36,522 bases of DNA from NCBI GenBank assembly GCA_017469525.1, contig JAFUGG010000073.1, forward strand, positions 1 through 36,522, written 5' to 3'. This document shows, one piece after another, positions 1-9,027 of the stretch. A program made the translations under genes and the position numbers. The notes under the pieces were generated by a model. That model searched no databases, was not told the origin of the DNA, and was given only the letters and a program-made list of their open reading frames with translations. The DNA comes from Bacteroidaceae bacterium. GTDB taxonomy: Bacteria > Bacteroidota > Bacteroidia > Bacteroidales > Bacteroidaceae. Positions within the stretch are counted from its first letter, which is position 1. The number at the start of each line of letters is the position of its first letter.

Positions 1-1
1 C

Positions 2-1756
2 TATCCCAACGGAACTTCAGTCAACATCCTTGGCGACCATGTTCTTGCTGACAGCGTAGTAATCGCTGAGCTCGACTTCCTCGAGGAACTCAAGGCTGCT
101 GCCGTTGCTGCAGGCTATGGCCCAGGCATGGATGTAAGCTCTCTCATCGTGAACCGCACCTTTGCTAAGGCTGGCGACATGCTGAAGGATGAGGACGGCA
201 AGAACCTCGGTCGTGAGGCAGAAGGCTGGAACGGATACATCTATCGCACCAACAACGATGGCGAGAGCAAGCTGTTTGCCGCTGAGTTCTGCAACGAAGT
301 TTCTAAGTTCGACATCAACCAGACGCTCACCGACCTGAAGAATGGTTTCTACAAGCTGACCCTCAATGCAGGCTTCCGTGCTCAGGGCAATCTGCTGAGC
401 TATGACTATGCTGCTATGGCATACGCCAACGACGTGGCTACCTATATCCCTGTTGTCCGCGAGGATGTAGTGGAAGATTCTACCGATGCTTATCTCGGAC
501 AATATCCCGACAAGATGATCTACAATGCCGACTCTACAGAGAGCTATGGCATAGGCATCTGGGGTTGCGAAGGTGCATCACATGCATTTAGCAACGGTCG
601 CTATGCAGTCACTCTGGTGGCTCAGGTAACAGACGGCACTCTGACTGTCGGCGTGAAGAACGACGGTACCGTCAAGGGTGGCGACTGGACAGCAGCAGGT
701 AACTTCGGTCTTGTTTACCTTGGTGAGACAGAGGCTGACGCAGCAGCAGCTCTTGCTGAGGCCGCCGGGTACAACGCAGAACGCATCACGACGCTGACTG
801 AGATTTACGAGGCTACTGAAGCAGTAGAGCATACATACGTAGATCCTGGCTTCGGTGCTGCTCAGAAGGAGGCTCTCACAAAGAACAGTGGCATAGAAAC
901 CTATGCAGCTGAAAAGGCTATCAGTGAAACCATGCAGGCTATCTATGATACCAAGAATGCATACTATGCTCTCCATGAGGCATCGGAGAAGGTTCACGAA
1001 AAGTGGTATGACTGGGCTGGTGTTGATGAGGCAGAGGACGCTGTTTATGATGTCAAGGACGGCTTGGATACCGGTGCTTATGACGATGCCGAAGCTGCTC
1101 TGGCTGCCAAGGCTCAGCTCTACACTGACTATCCTGAATATCTCCAGGTTAAGGGTGACAAGGGTACAAACGTTGACTATACACACGATGCCTTCACTCT
1201 GGACATCATTACAACTGGCGTTAATCCTTCTATCGAGCTGACAACGCTCTATGAGCCTCTCGAGAAGGACGAGGTAATTCTTGCCTTCGACTATGCCTCT
1301 GCAGATACTATCAAGGGTGGCTACATGTACTATGAGTCTCCCAACCTGCTGACAGATGTCAAGGAAGAGTTCGTTCTGCCTGCAACCGAAGGCGAATGGA
1401 AGACCGTTTACGTCAAGGTGGACAAGGGCATCAATACTTATGGATTCGGTTCTGCTATCGATCACTCAATCTTCTGGAGCATCAGCAGCGAAGCTACGAA
1501 GGATAACTCTATCGAACTCCAGGCCCGCAACTTCCATTTCATCACAAGGGCTGAGATGCAGGCTGCAGGTGGCAGTCCCATCAATGGCGGATTTGCTGAC
1601 GTGAATGGCGACAACGAAGTGGACATTGCAGATGTCGTGGCTGTCTTGAACATCATGGCATCCGACTCTGACAATCTCACCGGCGACGTGAATGGCGACG
1701 GCGTTGTGGACATTGCTGACGTAGTAGCAGTCCTGAACATCATGGCCCAGCAGTAA
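2..1756 (+). CDS. secreted dockerin-tailed protein, 5' end missing
   Basis: The reading frame is open from base 2, so the ATG at 128 is internal and the true start lies outside the window; 584 residues are visible. The last ~53 residues (about bases 1600-1753) are two copies of a type I dockerin-like calcium-binding repeat, DVNGDNEVDIADVV and DVNGDGVVDIADVV, each followed by AVLNIM. In the family such repeats bind Ca2+ through Asp/Asn side chains and dock to cohesins. The rest is rich in Ala, Asp and Tyr and looks like beta-sandwich plus a helical segment (about residues 245-330); I do not recognise a catalytic domain. A perfect hairpin terminator follows, then a FAS1 lipoprotein gene. A role in an extracellular glycan or adhesion complex is inference. 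Confidence 0.85.
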   Translation, partial: YPNGTSVNILGDHVLADSVVIAELDFLEELKAAAVAAGYGPGMDVSSLIVNRTFAKAGDMLKDEDGKNLGREAEGWNGYIYRTNNDGESKLFAAEFCNEVSKFDINQTLTDLKNGFYKLTLNAGFRAQGNLLSYDYAAMAYANDVATYIPVVREDVVEDSTDAYLGQYPDKMIYNADSTESYGIGIWGCEGASHAFSNGRYAVTLVAQVTDGTLTVGVKNDGTVKGGDWTAAGNFGLVYLGETEADAAAALAEAAGYNAERITTLTEIYEATEAVEHTYVDPGFGAAQKEALTKNSGIETYAAEKAISETMQAIYDTKNAYYALHEASEKVHEKWYDWAGVDEAEDAVYDVKDGLDTGAYDDAEAALAAKAQLYTDYPEYLQVKGDKGTNVDYTHDAFTLDIITTGVNPSIELTTLYEPLEKDEVILAFDYASADTIKGGYMYYESPNLLTDVKEEFVLPATEGEWKTVYVKVDKGINTYGFGSAIDHSIFWSISSEATKDNSIELQARNFHFITRAEMQAAGGSPINGGFADVNGDNEVDIADVVAVLNIMASDSDNLTGDVNGDGVVDIADVVAVLNIMAQQ

Positions 1757-1789
1757 TGCTCACAAAGGTCATTAGATAACTCTCTCTCA

Positions 1790-1826
1790 ATTCTCTTGGT
1801 CAGGCTTCGTGCCTGACCAAGAGAAT
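1790..1826 (+). terminator. intrinsic terminator after the dockerin protein gene
   Basis: A 16-bp perfect stem (1790-1805 with 1811-1826) closes a 5-base TTCGT loop and is followed by an AT-rich tract. It separates the dockerin gene from the FAS1 gene, so the two are probably separate transcription units. Confidence 0.85.
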
Positions 1827-1871
1827 ATATTTAAATAAAGGTAAAAAGGTAATAATAAACAACCAGCAATA

Positions 1872-4022
1872 ATGAGGAAGCTTGTTCTTTCACTTTTCAC
1901 ATTTCTTTTCATCATTTGTTCTTGCACGGAGGAAATAGATACTTCGGCCCGTTATGTCTTCTCGGAATATACAGTGGCCGGTTATCTGGATGCACACGAG
2001 GAATATTCGCAGTACGTAGAACTGACGAAGTTGGTGCCAGTGAGTGGGAGGAGTAAGTCTTCCGTTTACCAGCTCCTGACGGCGCGTGGTAACTATACAT
2101 GTTTCGCCCTCACGAACGAGGCGATAGACAAATACTTGCAAGACCTGGTGGAACAGGGCTTGATCAGCGAACCCTCGTGGGACGCATTTACAGATGACAG
2201 GAAGCTCGACTCCGTGCGTAAGGTAGTGGTGCAGAATACTGTCATCGATGGAGGTGATATGGAGTCGCAGCGATATACGATTGACCTTATTACTTCTGTT
2301 GGAGGCGCAAAAGAGAATGCAGAGTTGCCTCTGCCTACGATATATGACCATAAGTTGACGGTCCGTCAAGACAAGGAGGACGTTATCTACCTCGACAACG
2401 ATTGTAACATAGACCCCCTCAACTGCGATATTCCTGCCATCAACGGTGTGCTGCACCAGTTGCATAAGGTGATAGCTCCCAAGGACGAGTCGTGTGCCCG
2501 CTATCTGCAGATTATCCTCGACGAGCAGCGCGAGGGATACCTTATGTTTGCCAAGGCTATTCAGGCTTGCGGCCTGCTCGACACGCTGAGCAAGGTTCGC
2601 GACGAGGTGTACGAGTCGCTCTATCAGGCACAGGGTGATGCACTCAACATGGAGAACTACATGGACAAGGGTGGCTATGACATGACCACCATCTCCGGCG
2701 ACCCCCATGCCTATGCTCCGGAGCATCGCAAGTATGGCTTTACGTTCTTCTGCGAGACGGACGACTTCTGGCAGTCTCAGGGCATCGACCCGAAGGCATC
2801 CGATGCCGTGGAGAAGCTGCAGGAGTGGATTGCCTCGAACGGCATGTACCTCAGCGACGGCGGCTATCAGGTCAACAATAACTATGCTTCACCCAAGAAC
2901 ATGTTGCACCAGTGGCTGGTCTATCATATCCTGCCCATGAGGATTCCTGCCAACAAACTGGTCTATCACTGCAACGAGAACGGTTACTTCTACAATACGA
3001 ACAACAAGTACACGATTCCCGTATTCGAGTGGTATCCTGTGTATGAAGGCGGTCGACTGCTGAAGATATACGAGAGTGCAGAGAGCAACGGCATCTTCCT
3101 GAACAGTTTCCCCGAGCGTGACAATGACATCAGAGGCACGGGACACGAGAGCTACTGCGCTCCCGAGAAGCGTGGCATCCAGATACTCACGAACGATGAT
3201 AGGGCAGTGGTGACGGACATCGTCAACGCCTGCATCTATCCCATCGACAAGCCTTTGGCCTATACTGATGTCGTGCGCGAGGACCTGGGCAAGGAGCGCA
3301 TCCGCTTCGACCTCTTTGCTCTCTTCCCCGAGGCCATCACCAACGGCATCCGCCGTGCCGACAGTCCTCTTGGCAAGTGGCAGCATGTGTTCGTGTCTCT
3401 CTACAACAGATACCAGTACTTCGAGAACATGACCATTCTGAACGAGGAGACCCACTTCATCCACTACAATGGCTATAAGGCCAACTGGGCAAACTATAGT
3501 GGCGACGAGGACAAGGCATTCGGCCACTTCGACATCATGTTCAAGCTGCCCCCTGTCCCTGTCCGCAATACCTACGAGTTCCGCTATAAGCTTCTTGCCA
3601 CGGCTGCCCGAGGCATCGTGCAGGTCTATTTCGGCACTGACCCCGACAGACTGCCAGTGGCCGGCATCCCTATTGACATGAGAAAGAACGTAGAGGTCTT
3701 CTTTGGTGACAATGCTACGTGGTCGGACCTGCAGGACGGCAGTAAGGACGACGACGAGATTATTGAAATCGACCACAAGCTGCGCAATCACGGCCTGATG
3801 AAGGCGACGAAGCACGAGCACGACAGCGAATTGGCCCGCGACAAGAGCAATTGCAGCCGCCACATCATCGTGCGCCAGACGCTCGACCCGAACGAGACAT
3901 ACTATGTACGCTTCAAGTCGGTTCAGCCTGATTTGAGCCGCCCGGAGCTCTATCTCGACTACTTCGAGTACTGCCCGAAGGAAATCTACGACAGCCCCGA
4001 GAGGCCTGAGGATGTCTGGTAA
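1872..4022 (+). CDS. FAS1 (fasciclin) domain lipoprotein
   Basis: A 716-residue predicted lipoprotein. The N-terminus (MRKLVLSLFTFLFIICSC) is a signal peptide ending in a Cys lipobox, so the protein is probably anchored in the outer membrane. A FAS1-like region spans about residues 30-230: YTCFALTNEAIDKYL matches the family H1 box and INGVLHQLHKVIAP the H2-type box. The C-terminal half is beta-rich, has no recognised enzyme motif, and ends in a conserved block with YFEYCPKEIYD. The gene at 22714-24852 is a full-length paralogue sharing the start (CTE..DTSARYVF) and the end. FAS1 proteins mediate adhesion; in Bacteroidetes they often accompany SusC/SusD glycan-uptake genes, none of which is visible here. 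Exact role unknown. Confidence 0.85.
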   Translation: MRKLVLSLFTFLFIICSCTEEIDTSARYVFSEYTVAGYLDAHEEYSQYVELTKLVPVSGRSKSSVYQLLTARGNYTCFALTNEAIDKYLQDLVEQGLISEPSWDAFTDDRKLDSVRKVVVQNTVIDGGDMESQRYTIDLITSVGGAKENAELPLPTIYDHKLTVRQDKEDVIYLDNDCNIDPLNCDIPAINGVLHQLHKVIAPKDESCARYLQIILDEQREGYLMFAKAIQACGLLDTLSKVRDEVYESLYQAQGDALNMENYMDKGGYDMTTISGDPHAYAPEHRKYGFTFFCETDDFWQSQGIDPKASDAVEKLQEWIASNGMYLSDGGYQVNNNYASPKNMLHQWLVYHILPMRIPANKLVYHCNENGYFYNTNNKYTIPVFEWYPVYEGGRLLKIYESAESNGIFLNSFPERDNDIRGTGHESYCAPEKRGIQILTNDDRAVVTDIVNACIYPIDKPLAYTDVVREDLGKERIRFDLFALFPEAITNGIRRADSPLGKWQHVFVSLYNRYQYFENMTILNEETHFIHYNGYKANWANYSGDEDKAFGHFDIMFKLPPVPVRNTYEFRYKLLATAARGIVQVYFGTDPDRLPVAGIPIDMRKNVEVFFGDNATWSDLQDGSKDDDEIIEIDHKLRNHGLMKATKHEHDSELARDKSNCSRHIIVRQTLDPNETYYVRFKSVQPDLSRPELYLDYFEYCPKEIYDSPERPEDVW

Positions 4023-4044
4023 GGTGGGCTGAGAAATATGACGG

Positions 4045-4080
4045 AGCGTGCTTTTATGATGGTAAGAGCACGCTTTGTTT
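4045..4080 (+). terminator. terminator after FAS1 gene
   Basis: AGCGTGCT at 4045-4052 pairs with AGCACGCT at 4067-4074, followed by a T-rich run. It closes the FAS1 transcript just before the repeat array at 4109. Confidence 0.75.
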
Positions 4081-4108
4081 TCCGAGGCCGCCAGTCGTGT
4101 CTGTCAAC

Positions 4109-4230
4109 GCGACACGTCGACTTCGCAATATCGACACGTCGATTTCACAATATCGACACGTCGATTTCACAATATCGACACGTCGATTTCGCAACATCGG
4201 CACGTCGATTTTTAAACATCGGTACACCGA
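4109..4230. repeat. array 1: six dyad units at exact 22-bp spacing
   Basis: Twelve-base dyads begin at 4109, 4131, 4153, 4175, 4197 and 4219, each separated by a 10-base linker such as TTTCACAATA. Units 2-4 are TCGACACGTCGA, a perfect inverted repeat around AC. Unit 5 is TCGGCACGTCGA and unit 6 TCGGTACACCGA, where both arms have changed so that pairing is restored. The 22-base period is not a multiple of three, so the open frames crossing it are not genes. The array lies between the FAS1 terminator and the fucosidase start, 61 bases upstream of that start. It has neither the unit length nor the unique spacers of a CRISPR array. Confidence 0.9.
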
Positions 4231-4291
4231 TTTTACAGCTCCGGCATTTTGCATGAGAGAATGGTCCATTAAAATAAATAAATCAAACAAT

Positions 4292-5665
4292 ATGAAACGT
4301 ATATTCATCCTTCTCCCCCTTTTGCTGACAGGCCTGCTGGCATCGGCCCAGCAGAAGTCGTTGCGCGAACTGCAACAGGCGTTTGTCGACCTGCGCTTCG
4401 GTATGTTCATCCACTTTGGCATGCCCACCTATTCCACCGAGGACTGGCCCGACCCCGACATGCCTGTGTCGGCCTTCGCTCCAACCAAACTCGTCTGCCA
4501 GCAGTGGGCCAAGGCTGCCAAGTCGGCTGGCATGACCTATGGGTGCCTCACGACTAAGCACCATAGCGGTTTCTGCATTTGGGACACCAAAACGACCGAC
4601 TATTGCTCCATGAAGTCGCCCGCTCGCATTGACGTAGTCCGCCAGTATGTCGATGCCTTCCGGCAGGAGGGACTCGGCGTGATGCTCTACTTCAGCATCC
4701 TCGACACCCATCATCGCATCCGCCCGGGCCACATCAAACCCGAGCACACGAAGTTCATCAAGGCACAGCTAAAGGAACTGCTCACCAAGTACGGCGACAT
4801 CACCGCACTCATCATCGACGGCTGGGACGCACCATGGTCCCGCATCTCCTACGACGACATCTCTTTCCCTGAGATATACGCCTACATCAAGAGCCTGCAA
4901 CCCAATTGTCTCGTCATGGACCTCAATGCAGCCAAGTACCCCCGTGAAGCCCTCTTCTACACCGACATCAAGTCGTATGAGCAGGGCGCTGGGCAGAAGA
5001 TCAGCACCTCCGAGAATCGCCTGCCCGCCCTGGCCTGCCTGCCCCTGCAGCGCACATGGTTCTGGAAAGAGTCCATGCCAACCGACTGTCTCCGCGACGT
5101 CCGCTGGATCGTAGAGGAGAATATCCGTCCCTACAACGAAGCCTACTGCAACTTCATCCTCAACGTCGCCCCTAACCGCGACGGACAGATGGACGCCAAC
5201 GCCCTCGAAGCACTCCGCAGGATAGGCCAGATATGGCATCATGAAGGCCCCACGAAGCCTGTGCCCGAGTGCGATGCACCCATCACGCAGCGCAACATCG
5301 CCAAGCATTGCCCCACCGAATACAGCTGGAGCTACGATTATGGAATAGGCGACTTCGCCTGCGACGACGATTTTTCCTCGGCCTGGACCTCGCATCCCTC
5401 CGTCGCAGAGCCCTGGTGGGAAGTCGACCTCCGAGGCAAGCACACCATCTCCCTCGTCAGCATCATGGAACAGACAAACGGCAACATCCAGTCATACAGG
5501 CTCGAATACAAGAAAGGCAAACGTTGGTACACACTCTTTGAAGGCATCGTCCCCGAGTGTCGCGTCAAGCAGCATCGCTTCGCACCCGTCAATGCCGAAA
5601 AAGTGCGCATCACAGTGACCCGTCATCACGGCACTGTGGCCCTTACCGAAGTGGGCATCTACTAA
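4292..5665 (+). CDS. alpha-L-fucosidase (GH29) with C-terminal F5/8-type domain
   Basis: 457 residues, starting at the ATG at 4292 because it begins a clear signal peptide (MKRIFILLPLLLTGLLASAQ); the upstream open frame only runs through the 22-bp array. GH29 enzymes release alpha-linked fucose from glycans by a retaining mechanism. Family landmarks are the N-terminal RFGMFIHFG block, TTKHHSGFCIWD, and LIIDGWDAPW, where Asp176 sits at the expected nucleophile position. About residues 325-457 form a discoidin/F5/8 type C-like carbohydrate-binding domain (WWEVDLRGKHTIS and the closing VALTEVGIY). The product is probably periplasmic or surface-exposed. The gene stands alone between two terminators, with no SusC/D partner visible. 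Confidence 0.92.
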   Translation: MKRIFILLPLLLTGLLASAQQKSLRELQQAFVDLRFGMFIHFGMPTYSTEDWPDPDMPVSAFAPTKLVCQQWAKAAKSAGMTYGCLTTKHHSGFCIWDTKTTDYCSMKSPARIDVVRQYVDAFRQEGLGVMLYFSILDTHHRIRPGHIKPEHTKFIKAQLKELLTKYGDITALIIDGWDAPWSRISYDDISFPEIYAYIKSLQPNCLVMDLNAAKYPREALFYTDIKSYEQGAGQKISTSENRLPALACLPLQRTWFWKESMPTDCLRDVRWIVEENIRPYNEAYCNFILNVAPNRDGQMDANALEALRRIGQIWHHEGPTKPVPECDAPITQRNIAKHCPTEYSWSYDYGIGDFACDDDFSSAWTSHPSVAEPWWEVDLRGKHTISLVSIMEQTNGNIQSYRLEYKKGKRWYTLFEGIVPECRVKQHRFAPVNAEKVRITVTRHHGTVALTEVGIY

Positions 5666-5681
5666 AGCAGCCTCCCCCTTG

Positions 5682-5722
5682 TGCCCTTTCTGCTCAGATA
5701 ATGACAGATAGGGCATTTTTTT
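5682..5722 (+). terminator. terminator after fucosidase gene
   Basis: TGCCCT (5682-5687) pairs with AGGGCA (5710-5715), with an inner TCTG/CAGA pairing, and is followed by a run of T. It isolates the fucosidase gene from the V-ATPase operon. Confidence 0.7.
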
Positions 5723-5734
5723 TAGGGCTTCGCA

Positions 5735-5764
5735 TTGAAATGTCAGAAGAATTTTGTACCTTCG
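5735..5764 (+). promoter_or_regulatory. promoter of V-ATPase operon
   Basis: TTG at 5735-5737, 19 bases, then TACCTTCG at 5757-5764 fits the Bacteroidetes housekeeping promoter (-33 / -7 TAnnTTTG-like). It lies 35 bases before the subunit E start. Confidence 0.6.
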
Positions 5765-5798
5765 TGCCGTAATTCGCAAAAATATACACTAAATCATA

Positions 5799-6386
5799 AT
5801 GGAAAAGATACAAGAACTCACCGAGAAAATCCTGCGCGAAGGCGTAGAGAAGGGTCAGGCTGAAGCCGACCGCATCATAGCCGAGGCAAAGCAGCAGGCA
5901 GAGAAGATTCTGCAGGAAGCACGCCAGCAGGCTCAGGAAATCGCTGTCCAGGCACAGAAGAAAGCCGACGAGACGGCTGCCAACACACGCAGCGAGCTCA
6001 AGATGTACACAAGCCAAGCCATGAGCGCCCTCAAGAGCGAAGTGACCAACGTGCTGACCGACGGCGTCGTTAAAGAAGCTGTCGAAGGCCTCAAGGCAAG
6101 TCCCGACTTCCTCGGGCAGTTTGCCGTCGCCTTGGCTGAAAAGTGGCAGGAAGGCGAACCCCCAGTCATCTCCAGCAGTGAAGCCGACAGCCTCAAGGCA
6201 TACTTCGCAGCCAAAGCAAAGGCACTGCTCGACAAAGGCGTCACCATCAACAAGGTCAACGGTAAGGACACCCTGCTCACGATAGCTCCCGCAGACGGCA
6301 GCTACAAGGTTAACTTCGGCCAGGAAGAGTTCGAAACCTACTTCAAGAATTTCCTTCGTCCACAGCTCGTGGAGATGCTTTTCTAG
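5799..6386 (+). CDS. atpE: V-type ATP synthase subunit E
   Basis: 195 residues. The first ~80 residues are a long Ala/Gln/Glu/Lys-rich helix (ADRIIAEAKQQAEKILQEAR), typical of the peripheral-stalk subunit E, followed by a globular C-terminal part that contacts the A3B3 head. In V/A-type rotary ATPases this stalk holds the catalytic head still against rotor torque. It is the first gene of the operon, preceded by a good promoter, with DUF2764, A and B following closely. Subunit E normally pairs with a G/H stalk subunit, which is not seen here. Confidence 0.9.
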   Translation: MEKIQELTEKILREGVEKGQAEADRIIAEAKQQAEKILQEARQQAQEIAVQAQKKADETAANTRSELKMYTSQAMSALKSEVTNVLTDGVVKEAVEGLKASPDFLGQFAVALAEKWQEGEPPVISSSEADSLKAYFAAKAKALLDKGVTINKVNGKDTLLTIAPADGSYKVNFGQEEFETYFKNFLRPQLVEMLF

Positions 6387-6397
6387 CATAAAGGCTG

Positions 6398-7255
6398 ATG
6401 GCAAACTATTATTGCATGATAGCCGGCTTGCCGGACATCGACCTGAAGGATGCAAAGCCGGGCCTGAGCATTGAGGAGATGCGGGAGCAATGCGAAGAGG
6501 TGCTCACACCGGGGGACAGGAAGTTGCTCTTCTACTTCTTCTTGCACTTCGATTGCGTCAACTTGGTCAAGCTCCTGAAGAATCCCGAGGCAGAGATTGA
6601 CCAGTGGGGCAACTTCTCGCTCGAACAGCTTCGCGACCTCATCACCAGTGCCACCGAACTCAACTTCAACGTGCATCGCTACCCGGCCTTCATGAGTATC
6701 TTCGCTCGTGAATACGCTTTCAACAAGGACAAGGCAGGCTACTTCCCCGAGGATGAGATGGCTTATCAGTTCCTCGACTACGCCATCAGGACTTGCCCGA
6801 ACAAGATGATGAGACGCTGGTACAAGCTCAACCTCGACATCACCAACATCCTCACAGCCATGCTGGCACGCAGCCAGGGCTGGAGCATCGGCGACTTCAT
6901 CAAGGGAGAGGGCGAAGTGCAGGAAATGATACGCGAGAACAAGACCAAAGACTTCAATCTGGGGCTGGAGTTCGACTACATCCCCCAGCTCATGAAGATA
7001 GTGGAGGAAGCCGACCCCGTCCGCAAGGAGAAGATGATAGACGCCTTCAAATGGGTCTGGCTCGACGAGCGGACCTTCTTCGAGCCCTTCAGCATGGAAG
7101 CCGTCTTCGCCTACCTCTGCAAGCTCAAGATGCAGGAGCGCTGGGCAAAGCTCGACGTCGAACAAGGCAAGGAAACCTTCCAGAAAATCATCGACGACCT
7201 GCGCTCCGAGGCTCAGGTGCCCGAAGAATTCAAAGCTCCAACTATTCATAGATAA
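6398..7255 (+). CDS. DUF2764 family protein, V-ATPase associated
   Basis: 285 residues, starting MANYYCMIAGLPDIDL. This form (an N-terminal YYxxIxGLPD-like block and a helix-rich body) is typical of the DUF2764 proteins found between subunits E and A in Bacteroidetes V-ATPase operons. The position suggests it takes the place of the subunit C/d type linker, but that is inference. The gene starts 11 bases after subunit E stops and ends 21 bases before subunit A starts, so the genes are very likely co-transcribed. No signal peptide or membrane span is seen, which fits a cytoplasmic complex member. Confidence 0.85.
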   Translation: MANYYCMIAGLPDIDLKDAKPGLSIEEMREQCEEVLTPGDRKLLFYFFLHFDCVNLVKLLKNPEAEIDQWGNFSLEQLRDLITSATELNFNVHRYPAFMSIFAREYAFNKDKAGYFPEDEMAYQFLDYAIRTCPNKMMRRWYKLNLDITNILTAMLARSQGWSIGDFIKGEGEVQEMIRENKTKDFNLGLEFDYIPQLMKIVEEADPVRKEKMIDAFKWVWLDERTFFEPFSMEAVFAYLCKLKMQERWAKLDVEQGKETFQKIIDDLRSEAQVPEEFKAPTIHR

Positions 7256-7276
7256 AAACAAACACAAAATATAAAC

Positions 7277-9022
7277 ATGACAAAAGGAATTGTAAGTGGC
7301 GTTGTCGCCAATATGGTCACCCTCCGTGTGGACGGTCCGGTGCTCCAAGGCGAGATATGCTACATCACAACAGGCGGCGACCGACTGATGGCTGAGGTCA
7401 TCAAGATTCTCGGTCAAGACGTATATGTGCAGGTCTTCGAAAGCACACGCGGCCTGAAGGTCGGTGCCGAAGCCGAGTTCACAGGACACATGCTCGAGAT
7501 TCAGCTCGGTCCTGGTATGCTCAGCCACAACTACGATGGACTTCAGAACGACCTCGACAAGATGGAAGGCGTCTTTCTGAAGCGCGGCGAGTACACCGAT
7601 GCACTCGATGGCGAACGCCTTTGGGACTTCGAACCGCTCGTGAAGGAAGGCGACAAGGTGCAGGCCAGCGACTGGCTCGGCAAGGTAGAGGAGAACCATC
7701 AGCCCTTGAAGATTATGGCTCCCTTCCAGATGAAGGGCACAGCCACAGTCAAGAGCATCGTGGCGAAAGGTCAGTATAAGATTCACGACACCATTGCCGT
7801 CCTGACCGACGAGCAGGGCAACGACATCAAGGTCGACATGGTGCAGCACTGGCCCGTGAAGTTCGCGATGACCAACTACAAGGAGAAACCGCGTCCATTC
7901 AAACTGCTTGAGACAGGCGTCCGCACCATCGATACGTTCAATCCCATCGTGGAAGGTGGCACAGGCTTCATCCCCGGTCCCTTCGGTACGGGCAAGACCG
8001 TGCTGCAGCACGCCATTTCGAAGCAGGCCGAGGCCGACATTGTAATTATCGCTGCCTGCGGTGAACGTGCCAATGAGGTCGTGGAGATCTTCACCGAGTT
8101 CCCCGAACTGGTTGACCCGCACACAGGCCGCAAGCTCATGGAGCGCACCATCATCATCGCCAACACCTCAAACATGCCCGTCGCTGCCCGCGAGGCTTCC
8201 GTCTATACAGCCATGACGATGGCCGAGTACTACCGCTCGATGGGTCTCCGCGTCCTCTTGATGGCCGACTCCACCTCCCGTTGGGCACAGGCTCTGCGCG
8301 AGATGTCGAACCGCATGGAGGAACTGCCGGGACCCGATGCCTTCCCTATGGACCTCGGTGCCCTCATATCGAACTTCTACGGACGTGCCGGCTATGTTTA
8401 CCTCAATAACGGTGAGGTTGGCTCCGTCACCTTCTTGGGAACCGTTTCACCTGCCGGTGGTAACTTGAAAGAACCCGTAACCGAGAACACCAAGAAGGTT
8501 GCCCGTTGCTTCTATGCCCTCGAGCAGGATCGTGCCGACAAGAAGCGTTATCCTGCCGTCAATCCCATTGACTCTTACTCCAAGTACCTCGAGTATCCCG
8601 AGTTCGCAGAGTACATCAAGGGGCATATCAACGAAGAGTGGATTCCGAAGATACTCGCCTTGAAGACTCGTATGCAGCGCGGTAAGGAGATTGCCGAACA
8701 AATCAACATCCTGGGCGACGATGGTGTGCCCGTCGACTACCACATCGTCTTCTGGAAGTCCGAAGTGATTGACTACGTCATCCTGCAGCAGGATGCCTTC
8801 GACGAGGTGGACGCCGTGACGCCTCTCGAGCGACAGGAGGAGATTCTCAACCTCGTTACGAAGATTTGCGACAAGGAGGACTACAAGTTCGACACCTTCC
8901 TCGACGTCATCGACTACTTCAAGAAGATGATCAACCTCTGCAAGCAGATGAACTATTCTGTCTATAAGAGCGAGCAATACTATGAGTTCAAATCGCAAGT
9001 CGAGAACTTGCTCAATGCGTAA
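7277..9022 (+). CDS. atpA: V-type ATP synthase catalytic subunit A
   Basis: 581 residues, normal family length. This is the ATP-hydrolysing/synthesising subunit of the A3B3 head. The Walker A loop GPFGTGKT is at residues 234-241, the Walker B region is LLMADSTSRWAQALRE, and the non-homologous insertion typical of A subunits lies at about residues 110-190 (KVQASDWLGKVEE). All expected catalytic landmarks are present, so the protein looks functional. It lies 21 bases after DUF2764 and 5 bases before subunit B. Confidence 0.97.
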   Translation: MTKGIVSGVVANMVTLRVDGPVLQGEICYITTGGDRLMAEVIKILGQDVYVQVFESTRGLKVGAEAEFTGHMLEIQLGPGMLSHNYDGLQNDLDKMEGVFLKRGEYTDALDGERLWDFEPLVKEGDKVQASDWLGKVEENHQPLKIMAPFQMKGTATVKSIVAKGQYKIHDTIAVLTDEQGNDIKVDMVQHWPVKFAMTNYKEKPRPFKLLETGVRTIDTFNPIVEGGTGFIPGPFGTGKTVLQHAISKQAEADIVIIAACGERANEVVEIFTEFPELVDPHTGRKLMERTIIIANTSNMPVAAREASVYTAMTMAEYYRSMGLRVLLMADSTSRWAQALREMSNRMEELPGPDAFPMDLGALISNFYGRAGYVYLNNGEVGSVTFLGTVSPAGGNLKEPVTENTKKVARCFYALEQDRADKKRYPAVNPIDSYSKYLEYPEFAEYIKGHINEEWIPKILALKTRMQRGKEIAEQINILGDDGVPVDYHIVFWKSEVIDYVILQQDAFDEVDAVTPLERQEEILNLVTKICDKEDYKFDTFLDVIDYFKKMINLCKQMNYSVYKSEQYYEFKSQVENLLNA

Positions 9023-9027
9023 AAACT

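Noticed and set aside
4109..4230. CRISPR array
   Set aside because: Units are 12 bases with 10-base near-identical linkers; there are no unique spacers and no cas genes.
4038..4256. Open frames running through array 1 (RHVDF-like repeated peptides)
   Set aside because: The 22-base period shifts frame every unit, there is no start context, and the peptide is just the repeat read through.
6383..8122. 579-codon antisense frame opposite DUF2764 and subunit A
   Set aside because: Shadow of GC-rich coding sequence; the plus-strand proteins have clear family motifs.
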